Below, one piece after another: positions 41,909-50,070 of a DNA stretch of 59,813 nucleotides (positions are counted from its first letter, which is position 1; each line of letters opens with the position of its first letter). Position numbers and translations under genes: made by a program. The notes below the pieces were generated by a model. The model had not been told where the DNA came from, did no database searches, and worked only from the letters and a program-made list of their open reading frames with translations. The stretch spans positions 1 through 59,813 of the forward strand of contig NZ_QGTW01000023.1 of assembly GCF_003182355.1 (NCBI RefSeq). The letters run 5' to 3'. This DNA comes from Cytobacillus oceanisediminis. GTDB lineage: Bacteria > Bacillota > Bacilli > Bacillales > Cytobacillaceae.

Positions 41909-42793
41909 TTATGATTCATTTAACTGTTCGTCATTAAAAGGCATTCCTGTTCTCAAAACACCTCGCGTTTCAATACCTCCCAACCCCTTTTCACCTGTTA
42001 ATGTGTTTCTTAAGATATCCCATACATTAATTCTTTCCATAAAAGGAGTAAGGCTTACTTTAGCTACAATATAAACGGGGTCAAGAGCATGAATATTTAC
42101 CCTTGAAGGGGAGCTCGCAAAGTTTGCACCTGCATGGATCAATGATTCAAAGTGGGATTGGCAGGCCCCTGCAAAAATAACGAGCTGATCCAGATGGGGA
42201 ATCTTTTTTCTGGCTTCTCTTACCGTTTGCACAAATTCCCTGGAATGCCTGTAAGCATTAATATCCGATTTCTTTCCTTTGGACTTGGAATATGCATCAT
42301 GACCGGTAACAACCAGGATATCAGGCCTGTAATGATCGATGAGCTGTCCGATTTTCATCGGCATTTCCTTTTCATTGCAATGAATGCCTGTAACCGGGAT
42401 GCCTATTTTGTCATATACACTCAGGCATTTCTTTAAATATGAGGGATCTCCATCCAGATGCAGCACTCTTCCTGGTATCTGAAAATAATTAAGTGTCTTG
42501 CTGTAGCCGTCTGTGACCTCATACTCCTGTTTTTCTCTTAAAAGGGCTATATCCTGTCTGAAAAGCTGAAAGGACTGCTCTTCAAGAGATCTATACTCCT
42601 GTTCGATTTTCATTCGGTCCGCCTGGTTGATGACGATTAAATCTTCATAGGGAGCATCGGCAACAAGACGAATATCCTCTCCAAATAAAACGGCCATTTT
42701 CTTGCCGTTCTGTTCTTTAATATCAATCACACGGAATAGAATATCACAGCGATAAGAAATTCTTCCGACGATATCCATAATATTTATAGTCAA
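41909..42793 (-). CDS. yabG: Sporulation-specific protease YabG
   Basis: A cysteine-type protease of the mother cell that trims coat proteins (SpoIVA, SafA and others in B. subtilis). Conserved blocks are DILVVTGHDAYSK, HSREFVQTVREARK, FAGACQSHFESLIHAGANFA and NVWDILRNTLTGEKGLGGIE. The histidine and cysteine in these blocks are the likely catalytic residues. TTG 42793 has GGAG 8 bp upstream and gives 294 residues (290 in B. subtilis). A candidate sigma-K promoter is at 42903-42931. Confidence 0.94.
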   Translation of the reverse strand: MTINIMDIVGRISYRCDILFRVIDIKEQNGKKMAVLFGEDIRLVADAPYEDLIVINQADRMKIEQEYRSLEEQSFQLFRQDIALLREKQEYEVTDGYSKTLNYFQIPGRVLHLDGDPSYLKKCLSVYDKIGIPVTGIHCNEKEMPMKIGQLIDHYRPDILVVTGHDAYSKSKGKKSDINAYRHSREFVQTVREARKKIPHLDQLVIFAGACQSHFESLIHAGANFASSPSRVNIHALDPVYIVAKVSLTPFMERINVWDILRNTLTGEKGLGGIETRGVLRTGMPFNDEQLNES

Positions 42794-42902
42794 TGTCGTC
42801 ACTCCAATTGGCCCACAATGAGAATAAGGGCTTTTCTAATCTCTTTGGCTTTTATACTTCATTAACGGGATAAGACCGCTGACGGGATTAATATTTATGT
42901 CA

Positions 42903-42931
42903 TAAATTATGCATTCGTCTATAAACATGTG
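42903..42931 (-). promoter_or_regulatory. Candidate sigma-K promoter of yabG
   Basis: Minus strand: CACA (42928-42931), a 16-bp spacer and CATAATTTA (42903-42911), fitting MACM-N16-CATANNNTA. The leader to yabG would be about 100 nt. Confidence 0.55.
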
Positions 42932-42979
42932 CGTATAAAAGGAGATTAGATGCCTTATTCACAGCCGCATTATGGCTAT

Positions 42980-43007
42980 AAAAAAAAGCCTGCTTTTAGC
43001 AGGCTTT
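42980..43007 (-). terminator. Terminator of ksgA (works on either strand)
   Basis: AAAGCCTGC, a 5-nt loop and GCAGGCTTT, flanked by seven A on the low side, which give a U tract on the minus strand. Confidence 0.85.
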
Positions 43008-43036
43008 GATTTATTTTAAATCTGATTTTTTAAGAA

Positions 43037-43230
43037 GGCTCTGTTAAATCTGCCTGTTGATTTCCGCTCCAGGCACTCAGCGAACCGGACGGTCCGGGGC
43101 CGCCCGCAGGACATTGAATAAGCATCCTTGAATAGGCATCGCAAGAAGAAAATGCGAATGCATTTTCGAGGATCTCGCGCCTTCCGCTCCAATCTGCAGG
43201 GTGCCAAAATCAACAATGAGCTATAATACC
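43037..43230. mobile_element. Family C MITE-like repeat, copy C3 (between ksgA and yabG)
   Basis: It begins GGCTCTGTTAAATCTGCCTG and has the shared TTGATTTCCGCTCCAGGCAC and CTCAGCGAACCGGAC. It ends GTGCCAAAATCAACAATGAG, matching the end of C4. No open frame with a start signal. Confidence 0.75.
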
Positions 43231-43233
43231 CCT

Positions 43234-44112
43234 TTAAGAAAAGTAAGGCAGAAGGGCGTCACTTAAACGCGCAAACTCTTCTATGGATAATGTTTCTCCT
43301 CTTCTCCCAGGATCAACCTCAGCCTGTTCAAGTGCAGACAGGATTTTCTCCTTCTTTTGTTTTCCTTCAGGAAGCTGGCTTGTCAGATTATTAAGCAAGG
43401 TCTTGCGTCTTTGAGCAAAGCTTGATTTTGTCACTTGGAAAAAGAACCGTTCGCTCTTAACCGTTACTGCTGGCTCTTTGCGCTTTGTCAATTTAATGAC
43501 CGCGGAATCCACATTTGGCTGCGGTACAAATACCGTCTTAGGGACAATCATGGCTGTTTCCGCCTCTGTATAGTACTGGATAGCGATAGATAGGGAGCCG
43601 TAATCCTTCGTACCTGGTCGGGCTGAGATCCTGTCAGCAACCTCTTTCTGCAGCATACAGACGATACCCCTGATTGGCAGCTTGTCCTCCAGCAGCTTCA
43701 TAATTATTGGAGTTGTCACATAATAAGGGAGGTTGGCAACAACCATAATATCATTAATCCCATTAAATTCCCTTTCAATTGCTGCGTTTAGATCTGCTTT
43801 TAATACGTCTTCATTAATAATGGTTGTATTGGGGTATGGCGACAATGTTTCTTCTAAAATGGGCAGAAGGCGCTGGTCGATTTCAAAAGCAAGCACTTTT
43901 TTGCTTCTCCTTGCCAATTGTTCAGTCAGGGCTCCAATTCCTGGGCCAATTTCAATTGCGCCGGATTCTTCCGTTAAATCTGCATGATCAACGATTCTTC
44001 GGAGTATATTGGTATCAATCAGAAAGTTCTGTCCAAGGCTTTTCTTAAAAGAAAAACCGTATTTATCCAAAATCGCTCTCGTTCTGGCTGGTGTTGCAAT
44101 ATCTTTATGCAT
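43234..44112 (-). CDS. ksgA: 16S rRNA (adenine1518/1519-N6)-dimethyltransferase
   Basis: Dimethylates two adenines in helix 45 of 16S rRNA late in 30S assembly (RsmA/KsgA). It has 292 residues. Class I methyltransferase motifs follow the N-terminal KKSLGQNFLIDTNILR: AIEIGPGIGALTEQLA binds S-adenosylmethionine, and NLPYYVTTPI is the NPPY-type catalytic motif. The ATG overlaps the rnmV stop by 8 bp, so the two rRNA maturation genes are coupled. Confidence 0.96.
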   Translation of the reverse strand: MHKDIATPARTRAILDKYGFSFKKSLGQNFLIDTNILRRIVDHADLTEESGAIEIGPGIGALTEQLARRSKKVLAFEIDQRLLPILEETLSPYPNTTIINEDVLKADLNAAIEREFNGINDIMVVANLPYYVTTPIIMKLLEDKLPIRGIVCMLQKEVADRISARPGTKDYGSLSIAIQYYTEAETAMIVPKTVFVPQPNVDSAVIKLTKRKEPAVTVKSERFFFQVTKSSFAQRRKTLLNNLTSQLPEGKQKKEKILSALEQAEVDPGRRGETLSIEEFARLSDALLPYFS

Positions 44113-44665
44113 TTTGTTCCTCCTTGCGAATAGCTTCTACTGCAGCAGCAAAATCCTCCCGGCTAACCTGGAACATCATCAGCCTTTTATGGAGCTGTTT
44201 CCCATTTGTGTAGCCAATTTTAAGCAGCTTACCAAGCTTTTCTCTTCTCTCTTTGGCACCATCTCCGCCAATCAGACCAGCAGTGACCAGGTCTTCCTGA
44301 GTAATTGTCTCTTCATAGATTTCCTGCATCACCTGGGCATCTTGTAGAGCCTGGCGGATCATTTCCGGGGAAGCATGCTCAACGCCAACCCCTTTCCCAT
44401 GCTTATGCAAGGCATCCGCCTTCTCTATAAAAGCATGCTTGCATCCCGGTACTTCATTAGTGATCGTATTTCTTATCTTCTGTCCGGGAAAATCGGGATC
44501 TGTAAATACTATAACGCCTCTCGTTTGCTGGGCCAGCTTTATTTTTTCGATTGTTTCCTGATTGATGGCTGAACCATTTGTTTCAATTGTATCGGCATCC
44601 AGCGCCCTTCGGATGGCTGCTGTATCATCCTTGCCTTCCACAACAATAATTTCTTTTATCTTCAT
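44105..44665 (-). CDS. rnmV: Ribonuclease M5 (5S rRNA maturation)
   Basis: Toprim nuclease that trims the 5S rRNA precursor. It has 186 residues; the Toprim acidic motifs are EIIVVEGKDD at the N terminus and VIFTDPDFPG (DxD type). GAGGAGGAAG precedes the ATG. It shares an operon with ksgA and fits the 5S gene found at the other end of the window. Confidence 0.95.
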   Translation of the reverse strand: MKIKEIIVVEGKDDTAAIRRALDADTIETNGSAINQETIEKIKLAQQTRGVIVFTDPDFPGQKIRNTITNEVPGCKHAFIEKADALHKHGKGVGVEHASPEMIRQALQDAQVMQEIYEETITQEDLVTAGLIGGDGAKERREKLGKLLKIGYTNGKQLHKRLMMFQVSREDFAAAVEAIRKEEQNA

Positions 44666-44754
44666 ACTTCCTCCTCTATATTACAAACAAACAGCCGCTC
44701 ATTACCGGCTTTGCCTAACTTATAAAAAATGAATTTAAAAAAATGAAAAAAACT

Positions 44755-44783
44755 TGAAACATTTCTGTAATGTAATTCGTCTA
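44755..44783 (+). promoter_or_regulatory. ECF sigma-factor promoter facing antisense into yabE
   Basis: Plus strand: TGAAAC (44755-44760), a 17-bp spacer and CGTCTA (44778-44783). This is the sigma-M/sigma-X-type ECF pattern. It lies 160 bp beyond the yabE stop and points into it. Confidence 0.7.
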
Positions 44784-44884
44784 AATACATGAAAGAAGAA
44801 TATATTTATAAAGAATATTTTTTATTATATCTGAAAGTCCCAGCAAAAGAAAAAATGTTATTTCTAACTTCTCCGCTAAACAAT

Positions 44885-44911
44885 AAAAAATGCAGGGGAA
44901 TGGCCCCTGCA
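44885..44911 (-). terminator. Terminator of yabE
   Basis: The minus strand has TGCAGGGG, a 5-nt loop, CCCCTGCA and six T, about 32 bp after the yabE stop. Confidence 0.9.
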
Positions 44912-44942
44912 TAAAAAGGAAATATTTATAATTAAGCTAAAA

Positions 44943-46148
44943 TTAATTCAAGATCTTTATCTTTACTGTTCTTCTGCCCCATTTATAAGCTTCTGCTTTA
45001 GTGGCGAAGAAAACATCAATTTTATTTCCTTTGATAGCTCCGCCTGTGTCAGCTGCAACTGCATAACCATAGCCTTCAACATAAACTTTCGTTCCAAGCG
45101 GAATTACACTTGGATCAACAGCTATTATTTTTGCACCAGGATTTGCACGCAGATCCAATCCAGTTGCCGTCTTTCCTGAGCAGCCGCTGCAATGAGCAGT
45201 ATATGCTGTAGAGGATACGTAAATTTCTTTTCCGCTTTCCTTACTGCTGGTTCCACGGGACACTACCTGTGTTGCCGCAGCTACCTTCGTTCCAACAGCA
45301 ACGATTTTATCCTGCTTTTCTTTTACTTTCTTTTCAGTGATCAGTTTTCTGGAAACTTCTTTGCCATTTTCCAAAACAACTTCAAACTGTTTTGTCAGAA
45401 GGCCTTCTTTTCCGGCATTCACGACTTTTTCAGTACCTTTAGCCAAACTATTGTCTTTTTTCCAAACAACTGCGAAATTAATTGGTTCTTCCACTACATC
45501 GGTGACTTTTTCAACTCGAATGACTTTTATAGTGTCATTGGCTTTGACTGTCTCTTCCAACTTTGGTTCAACGCGGTCTAATTCATTGATTTTGATTCCC
45601 TGCTGTGATAAAAAGTCAGCGACCGTAGTCGAAGTTGACCAAACCTGCTTTTCTTTTCCGCCATTATTCAGCGTTAAAGAAAATGCTTTTTCTACTTGTA
45701 TTTCCGTATTGCTCTTAATTTTATCCTCTGGCTTTGGCTGAACCTTATCATGTTCATTTAAAGTAATATTCTGTTCTTTTAAAACTTCCCCAACCGTCTT
45801 TGCTGCGGTCCAAATCGTTTTCTTCTCGTTATCTGTTACAACTTGCACCTGTTTAGCCGGTTCATAAACAATTTCCAGTTTGTCTTTCACCTGTGTGTTT
45901 ACCGAGGGAAACACATAATCTTCTGAGCGCAATGAAATGTTTAGATCATCGAATATATCCTGAATCGTTGTTGCATGCGTTTTGATGACTTTTTCTTGGC
46001 CATCCAGCGTTAATGCTACTGTTTTCTTTGTTGTTTCATACATGATGAAACCGAAAGCAGCTGCAAAAACTATTAAACTAGCAGAAAAAATGGCCATTTT
46101 CTTTTTACTCAAAGACTTGGATAACAGGTTTTTCATGTTTTGAATCAC
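44943..46148 (-). CDS. yabE: YabE: surface-anchored G5/3D-domain protein, resuscitation-promoting-factor-like
   Basis: A probable peptidoglycan-active protein of the Sps/Rpf-related family. An N-terminal membrane anchor follows a basic start (AIFSASLIVFAAAFGFIMY). Then come three DUF348-type repeats with the NITLNEHDKVQPKPEDKI pattern, a G5 domain and a C-terminal 3D domain (VSSTAYTAHCSGC to the conserved aspartates in IIAVDPS and VAADTGG). GTG 46148 is 11 bp after AAGGAGG; ATG 46136 is the alternative. It has 401 residues. Its own sigma-A promoter is at 46180-46208, and an antisense promoter lies beyond its 3' end. Confidence 0.92.
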   Translation of the reverse strand: MIQNMKNLLSKSLSKKKMAIFSASLIVFAAAFGFIMYETTKKTVALTLDGQEKVIKTHATTIQDIFDDLNISLRSEDYVFPSVNTQVKDKLEIVYEPAKQVQVVTDNEKKTIWTAAKTVGEVLKEQNITLNEHDKVQPKPEDKIKSNTEIQVEKAFSLTLNNGGKEKQVWSTSTTVADFLSQQGIKINELDRVEPKLEETVKANDTIKVIRVEKVTDVVEEPINFAVVWKKDNSLAKGTEKVVNAGKEGLLTKQFEVVLENGKEVSRKLITEKKVKEKQDKIVAVGTKVAAATQVVSRGTSSKESGKEIYVSSTAYTAHCSGCSGKTATGLDLRANPGAKIIAVDPSVIPLGTKVYVEGYGYAVAADTGGAIKGNKIDVFFATKAEAYKWGRRTVKIKILN

Positions 46149-46179
46149 GATGAAAAACGCCTCCTTTTCTCTCGGAGTG

Positions 46180-46208
46180 ATTATATAGAGTATCTTGCCG
46201 GCTGTCAA
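46180..46208 (-). promoter_or_regulatory. yabE promoter (sigma-A)
   Basis: Minus strand: TTGACA (46203-46208), a 17-bp spacer and TATAAT (46180-46185). Both hexamers are perfect. Confidence 0.9.
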
Positions 46209-46646
46209 CTCTTTCACTTTCCTTGCTGCCATACAGGCTTGCGGAATGCAGGCTTGCGGCTATTATTGCTGCCCTTGAAGAATTGCGCTCTATCTTTATG
46301 TATGAAAGACAGATTCCCTCTATGCATACCTTTCTGTAAACGCCCCGTTTTTTTGAACACCCGCTCGCCTTGGTTTAATACCTTTCAACATTGAATTTAA
46401 AAAATCCTGCTTTTTTTCACTGATTACTTTCCCTTGGCAGATCGCGATTCCGCCTTAGGAACCTTCATTTTCTAGTAATTGGCAAGCTGTTCTCTTAAAC
46501 GTATTTCCTATTATGCAAAAAAAACAAGAGAAAGGAAAGAGAGACTTATCGACATGGTTATCCTATGAGACGAAGGAGACATGTAGAACTTTTTAGAAAC
46601 AGAAAAAATTTGGACAAGCTCCTACAGCATTCGACAAAAAGGGTTA
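46209..46646. other. Gene-free gap between dayD and the yabE promoter
   Basis: No recognised RNA or gene. The minus strand has a 48-codon frame from a GTG at about 46359 to about 46214 (start VFKKTGRLQKG, end RKPVWQQGK) without a clear ribosome binding site. The direct repeat CCGCAAGCCTG occurs twice, 15 bp apart, near 46235-46260. Confidence 0.35.
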
Positions 46647-47414
46647 TCAGTTTATGCCGAATAATTTTTTTGCATTTACGGTTGTCGCGCTTGCAACTTC
46701 TTCTACAGAAACTCCTTTTATTTCAGCTATTTGCTCTGCAACTAGTTTTACATAACTAGGTTCGTTCCTTTTCCCTCTGAATGGATGGGGAGCTAAATAC
46801 GGGCAGTCCGTTTCAATCAATAGCTTTTCCAAGGGAATAACATCAGCCACTTCTTTCGGCTTTTTTGCATTCTTAAATGTAACTGGTCCTCCCAAAGAAA
46901 TATAGAAATTCATATCTACACACTCTTTGGCTGTTTCAGGGCTTCCGCTAAAGCAGTGCATGATTCCGCCTACTTCTCCGGCGCCTTCTTCCTTAAGAAT
47001 TTCTACAATATCAGCTGTTGCATCACGGTTATGGATGACGATTGGAAGCTTTACTTTTTTAGCCAGGCGGATTTGCTTTCTGAATACTTCCTTTTGAACA
47101 TCTTTTGGAGACTTATCCCAATAATAGTCCAAGCCCATTTCTCCAAGAGCTACCACTTTCGGATGCCGGGAAAGCTCCTCAATCCACTGTAGATCCTCTT
47201 CTGTCATATCGATCGCATCAACCGGATGCCAGCCAACGCTTGCGTAAATAAACTCGTACTTCTCTGTTAGCTCCATGGCTTTTTCAATGGTTGGACGGTC
47301 AAAACCGACTACCACAATATTGGATACTCCTTCACTTAAGGCTCTGTCGATAACCTCTTTCAAATCTTCGTTATATTGTTCGGCATTTAAGTGTGCGTGT
47401 GTGTCGAAAAACAT
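46647..47414 (-). CDS. dayD: TatD-family metal-dependent deoxyribonuclease (YabD)
   Basis: A TIM-barrel hydrolase with metal ligands in FFDTHAHLNAEQYN, the EMGLDYYWDKSP segment, VIHNRDA, GIMHCFSGS and ETDCPYLAPHP. In B. subtilis YabD/DayD is linked to D-aminoacyl-tRNA deacylase-type or DNase activity; I can only assign the TatD family with confidence. It has 255 residues; AAGGAG precedes the ATG. It lies between metS and yabE as in B. subtilis. Confidence 0.92.
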   Translation of the reverse strand: MFFDTHAHLNAEQYNEDLKEVIDRALSEGVSNIVVVGFDRPTIEKAMELTEKYEFIYASVGWHPVDAIDMTEEDLQWIEELSRHPKVVALGEMGLDYYWDKSPKDVQKEVFRKQIRLAKKVKLPIVIHNRDATADIVEILKEEGAGEVGGIMHCFSGSPETAKECVDMNFYISLGGPVTFKNAKKPKEVADVIPLEKLLIETDCPYLAPHPFRGKRNEPSYVKLVAEQIAEIKGVSVEEVASATTVNAKKLFGIN

Positions 47415-47563
47415 AAAAAAACTCCTTTTTGCTTATATTATTTTTCTGTTACAAACTTTTCACTCATATAACAAACAGGAATTGGGTTGGTCATTCCCTT
47501 CCTGGTTCAAGTAGTTACCTTTCTGCTGATTTTTACTTATCGGAAACATTATTTTTAAAAAAA

Positions 47564-47612
47564 GAAAAACATAGAAATGCTTACGGTATACGCTTAACAC
47601 TTCTATGTTTTT
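47564..47612. terminator. Bidirectional terminator after metS
   Basis: AAAACATAGAA, a 23-nt middle segment and TTCTATGTTTTT. A and T runs on both sides serve both strands; it lies between the family C copy C4 and dayD. Confidence 0.7.
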
Positions 47613-47621
47613 AATTTTATT

Positions 47622-47802
47622 AGTTCTGTTAAACTTGCCTGTTGAATTTCACTCCAGGCGCTCAGCGAACCGCGGGCGGTCGGGGAGCCTCCTCAAGCAT
47701 TAAGCCTGCGAGGTCTCCCTTTGACTCGCTTCAACCGCTGGATTCTCGCACCTTCCGTTCCAATCAAGAGTGCTAATATCAACAATGAGCTTTAACGGAG
47801 CC
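47622..47802. mobile_element. Family C MITE-like repeat, copy C4 (between metS and dayD)
   Basis: It begins AGTTCTGTTAAACTTGCCTG and ends with AACAATGAGCTTTAACGGAG. Read in reverse, that end is GGCTCCGTTAAAGCTCATTG, so the ends form imperfect terminal inverted repeats. The 180-bp interior has GGCGCTCAGCGAACCGCGGG and no coding frame. Confidence 0.8.
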
Positions 47803-47824
47803 ATTTTATTAAAGAAATAAATAA

Positions 47825-49789
47825 TTATTTAACTCTTGCTCCTAAAGGAAGGGATTCAGCAATTGTGGCAAGTGAAAGCTCGCCGTCTTTTCCGCCTGCC
47901 AGAATCATTCCTTCTGAAAGCTCGCCGCGAAGCTTAACAGGTTTCAAGTTTGTTACACAAATGACTTTTCTTCCAACCAATTCTTCAGGTTTATAGAACT
48001 TTGCAATACCGGAAACAACCTGGCGTTTTTCATAGCCGAGATCCAACTGCAGCTTTAGAAGCTTATCAGCCTTTTTCACCGGTTCAGCTTGGATAACCTG
48101 CGCTACTCTTAAATCGACCTTCATAAAGTCATCAATGGTTATTTCTTCACTATCCGGCTTTTCTTCTGCTTTTGCTTCAGGCTTCGCTTCTTCTGTAGGG
48201 GCAGAACCCTGCATTTTTGTCTTAATAAATTCCACTTCTTCATTAATATCAAGGCGAGGGAATATAGGATCTCCTTTTGAGACCTTTGTACCTTCCGGGA
48301 TCAGTCCGAATGTTTCAAGACTGTCCCATGATGTTAATGCTTCTCCATTCACATTTAACTGAGTGAAGATCTCTTTTGGTGTACGGGTCAAGAAAGGCTG
48401 CAGCAGAACAGCGATTCTGCGCAGAGACTCTGCTAGATGTACCATTACACTTGCAAGCTCTTCTGTCTTTTCCTCTTCCTTGGCAAGCGCCCAAGGCTGA
48501 GTTTCATCTATATATTTATTCGTCCTGCTTACAAGCTGCCACACCGCAGAAAGGGCAACAGAAAACTCCATTTTTTCCATTGCTTCCTCATACCTGGTAA
48601 CAGTCTCACTGTTCATTTTAAGCAGCTGCTGGTCAAACTCACCGTCTGAGCCATTATAAGTTGGGATAGCCCCATCAAAATACTTATTTACCATGGCAAT
48701 CGTACGATTTAAAAGGTTCCCTAAATCATTGGCAAGGTCAAAGTTAATTCTTTCAACAAACCCTTCAGGGGTAAACACACCGTCTGCCCCAAATGGCACT
48801 TCACGGAGTAAATAGTAACGGAGAGCGTCCAGTCCATAGCGGTCAATTAACGTAACCGGATCAACTACATTCCCTTTTGACTTGGACATCTTCCCGTCCT
48901 TCATTAATAGCCAGCCATGCGCAAATACTTTTTTAGGAAGCGGAAGATCCAAAGCCATCAGCATAATTGGCCAATAAATGGTATGGAAACGTACGATTTC
49001 TTTTCCTACTAAATGAACATCTGCGGGCCAGTAGTTTAAATACTTTGAATCATCATCAGTACCGTATCCAAGGGCTGTAATATAATTGGATAAAGCATCA
49101 ATCCACACATAAACAACATGCTTAGGATTATTTGGAACTTTTACACCCCAGTCAAACGTTGTTCGGGACACAGCCAAATCCTCAAGCCCAGGCTTAATAA
49201 AGTTATTGATCATTTCATTCTTGCGGGATTCCGGCTGAATGAATGAAGGATTTTCTTTATAATATTGCAGGAGCCTGTCAGCGTACTTGCTGACCTTAAA
49301 GAAATAGGATTCTTCTTTTACTTTGTGAACCGGACGTCCACAGTCAGGGCAGTTTCCATCTGACAGCTGGCGCTCTGTGTAGTAAGACTCACAAGGAGTA
49401 CAGTACCAGCCTTCATATTCTCCAAGATAAATATCTCCCTGTTCGACAAGCTGGGCGAAGATTTTTTCTACAATCTGTTTATGCCTGTCTTGGGTGGTAC
49501 GGATAAAATCATCGTAGGATATATCGAGCTTCTTCCATAATTCCTGGATCCCTGCCACGATTTCATCTACATACTGCTGCGGAGTAACACCTTTCTCTTC
49601 CGCTTTCTCCTGAATCTTTTGTCCATGCTCATCAGTTCCCGTTAAGTACATAACATCATAGCCGCGCATACGCTTATAACGTGCCATCGCATCACCGGCT
49701 ACAGTTGTATAGGCGTGCCCTATATGTAAATTTCCGCTAGGATAATAAATTGGAGTGGTCAGATAAAAAGTCTTTAATTTTTCCTCCAC
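47825..49789 (-). CDS. metS: Methionine--tRNA ligase (with C-terminal tRNA-binding domain)
   Basis: Class I synthetase charging initiator and elongator Met tRNAs. HIGH motif LHIGHAY is at 21-27, and KMSKSKGN near 300. A C-terminal EMAP/Arc1p-type OB domain (KVDLRVAQVIQAEPVKKADK) aids tRNA binding. GTG 49789 has AGGGAGGG upstream; it has 654 residues. Four cysteines, Cys130/133 and Cys147/150, form a zinc knuckle that B. subtilis MetS lacks. A promoter and an attenuator-like hairpin lie in the 200-bp leader. Confidence 0.96.
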   Translation of the reverse strand: MEEKLKTFYLTTPIYYPSGNLHIGHAYTTVAGDAMARYKRMRGYDVMYLTGTDEHGQKIQEKAEEKGVTPQQYVDEIVAGIQELWKKLDISYDDFIRTTQDRHKQIVEKIFAQLVEQGDIYLGEYEGWYCTPCESYYTERQLSDGNCPDCGRPVHKVKEESYFFKVSKYADRLLQYYKENPSFIQPESRKNEMINNFIKPGLEDLAVSRTTFDWGVKVPNNPKHVVYVWIDALSNYITALGYGTDDDSKYLNYWPADVHLVGKEIVRFHTIYWPIMLMALDLPLPKKVFAHGWLLMKDGKMSKSKGNVVDPVTLIDRYGLDALRYYLLREVPFGADGVFTPEGFVERINFDLANDLGNLLNRTIAMVNKYFDGAIPTYNGSDGEFDQQLLKMNSETVTRYEEAMEKMEFSVALSAVWQLVSRTNKYIDETQPWALAKEEEKTEELASVMVHLAESLRRIAVLLQPFLTRTPKEIFTQLNVNGEALTSWDSLETFGLIPEGTKVSKGDPIFPRLDINEEVEFIKTKMQGSAPTEEAKPEAKAEEKPDSEEITIDDFMKVDLRVAQVIQAEPVKKADKLLKLQLDLGYEKRQVVSGIAKFYKPEELVGRKVICVTNLKPVKLRGELSEGMILAGGKDGELSLATIAESLPLGARVK

Positions 49790-49883
49790 AAGATTCCCTC
49801 CCTAATTTTAAGAAAGCATCGGTGCATATATTTATGCAGCTAAGCTTATTATTGACTCTTTTTTATAAAATCTCATCAACTAT

Positions 49884-49906
49884 TAAAAAATCCCGCCCAA
49901 TGGGAC
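49884..49906 (-). terminator. Attenuator-like hairpin in the metS leader
   Basis: The minus strand has GTCCC, a 7-nt loop, GGGAT and then a TTTTT run, 95 nt upstream of the metS start and about 90 nt after the predicted promoter. Confidence 0.5.
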
Positions 49907-50003
49907 GAGAGTAAAAATCAGAAAAATCGTGCCGTTATTGGGCCTGCTATATCTGTGTTTATCAAAAAGTTATATTCGTCATCATAACCTCTTATACCAT
50001 CAA

Positions 50004-50032
50004 AATATACCTAAAAACTTGAATTTGTGCAA
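50004..50032 (-). promoter_or_regulatory. Candidate metS promoter (sigma-A)
   Basis: Minus strand: TTGCAC (50027-50032), a 17-bp spacer and TATATT (50004-50009). It implies a leader of about 205 nt for metS. Confidence 0.55.
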
Positions 50033-50070
50033 CCAATAGGCAGATGTGAAGCTAATGAATCTTTATTATA

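Larger units (their letters stand above)
44791..46148 (+). ncRNA. Predicted yabE antisense RNA (start near 44791; end not determined)
   Basis: Predicted only from the ECF promoter at 44755-44783. The hairpin at 44891-44911 has no T tract on the plus strand, so transcription could continue through the complement of yabE. A cis-antisense RNA made by sigma-X/sigma-M is known to repress yabE in B. subtilis. The 3' limit given here is only the end of the overlap with yabE. Confidence 0.5.

Noticed and set aside
46140..46394. 84-codon plus-strand frame upstream of yabE
   Set aside because: It covers the yabE promoter and ribosome binding site in antisense, with no start signal; composition is not protein-like.
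46209..46560. Cyclic di-AMP (ydaO-type) riboswitch upstream of yabE
   Set aside because: I looked for the conserved GGGGGACCCA and GGGGUGAAUC blocks and they are absent.
49884..49990. T-box riboswitch for metS
   Set aside because: Terminator context is suggestive, but the conserved T-box sequence and a Met specifier arrangement cannot be read; kept only as a finding about an attenuator.
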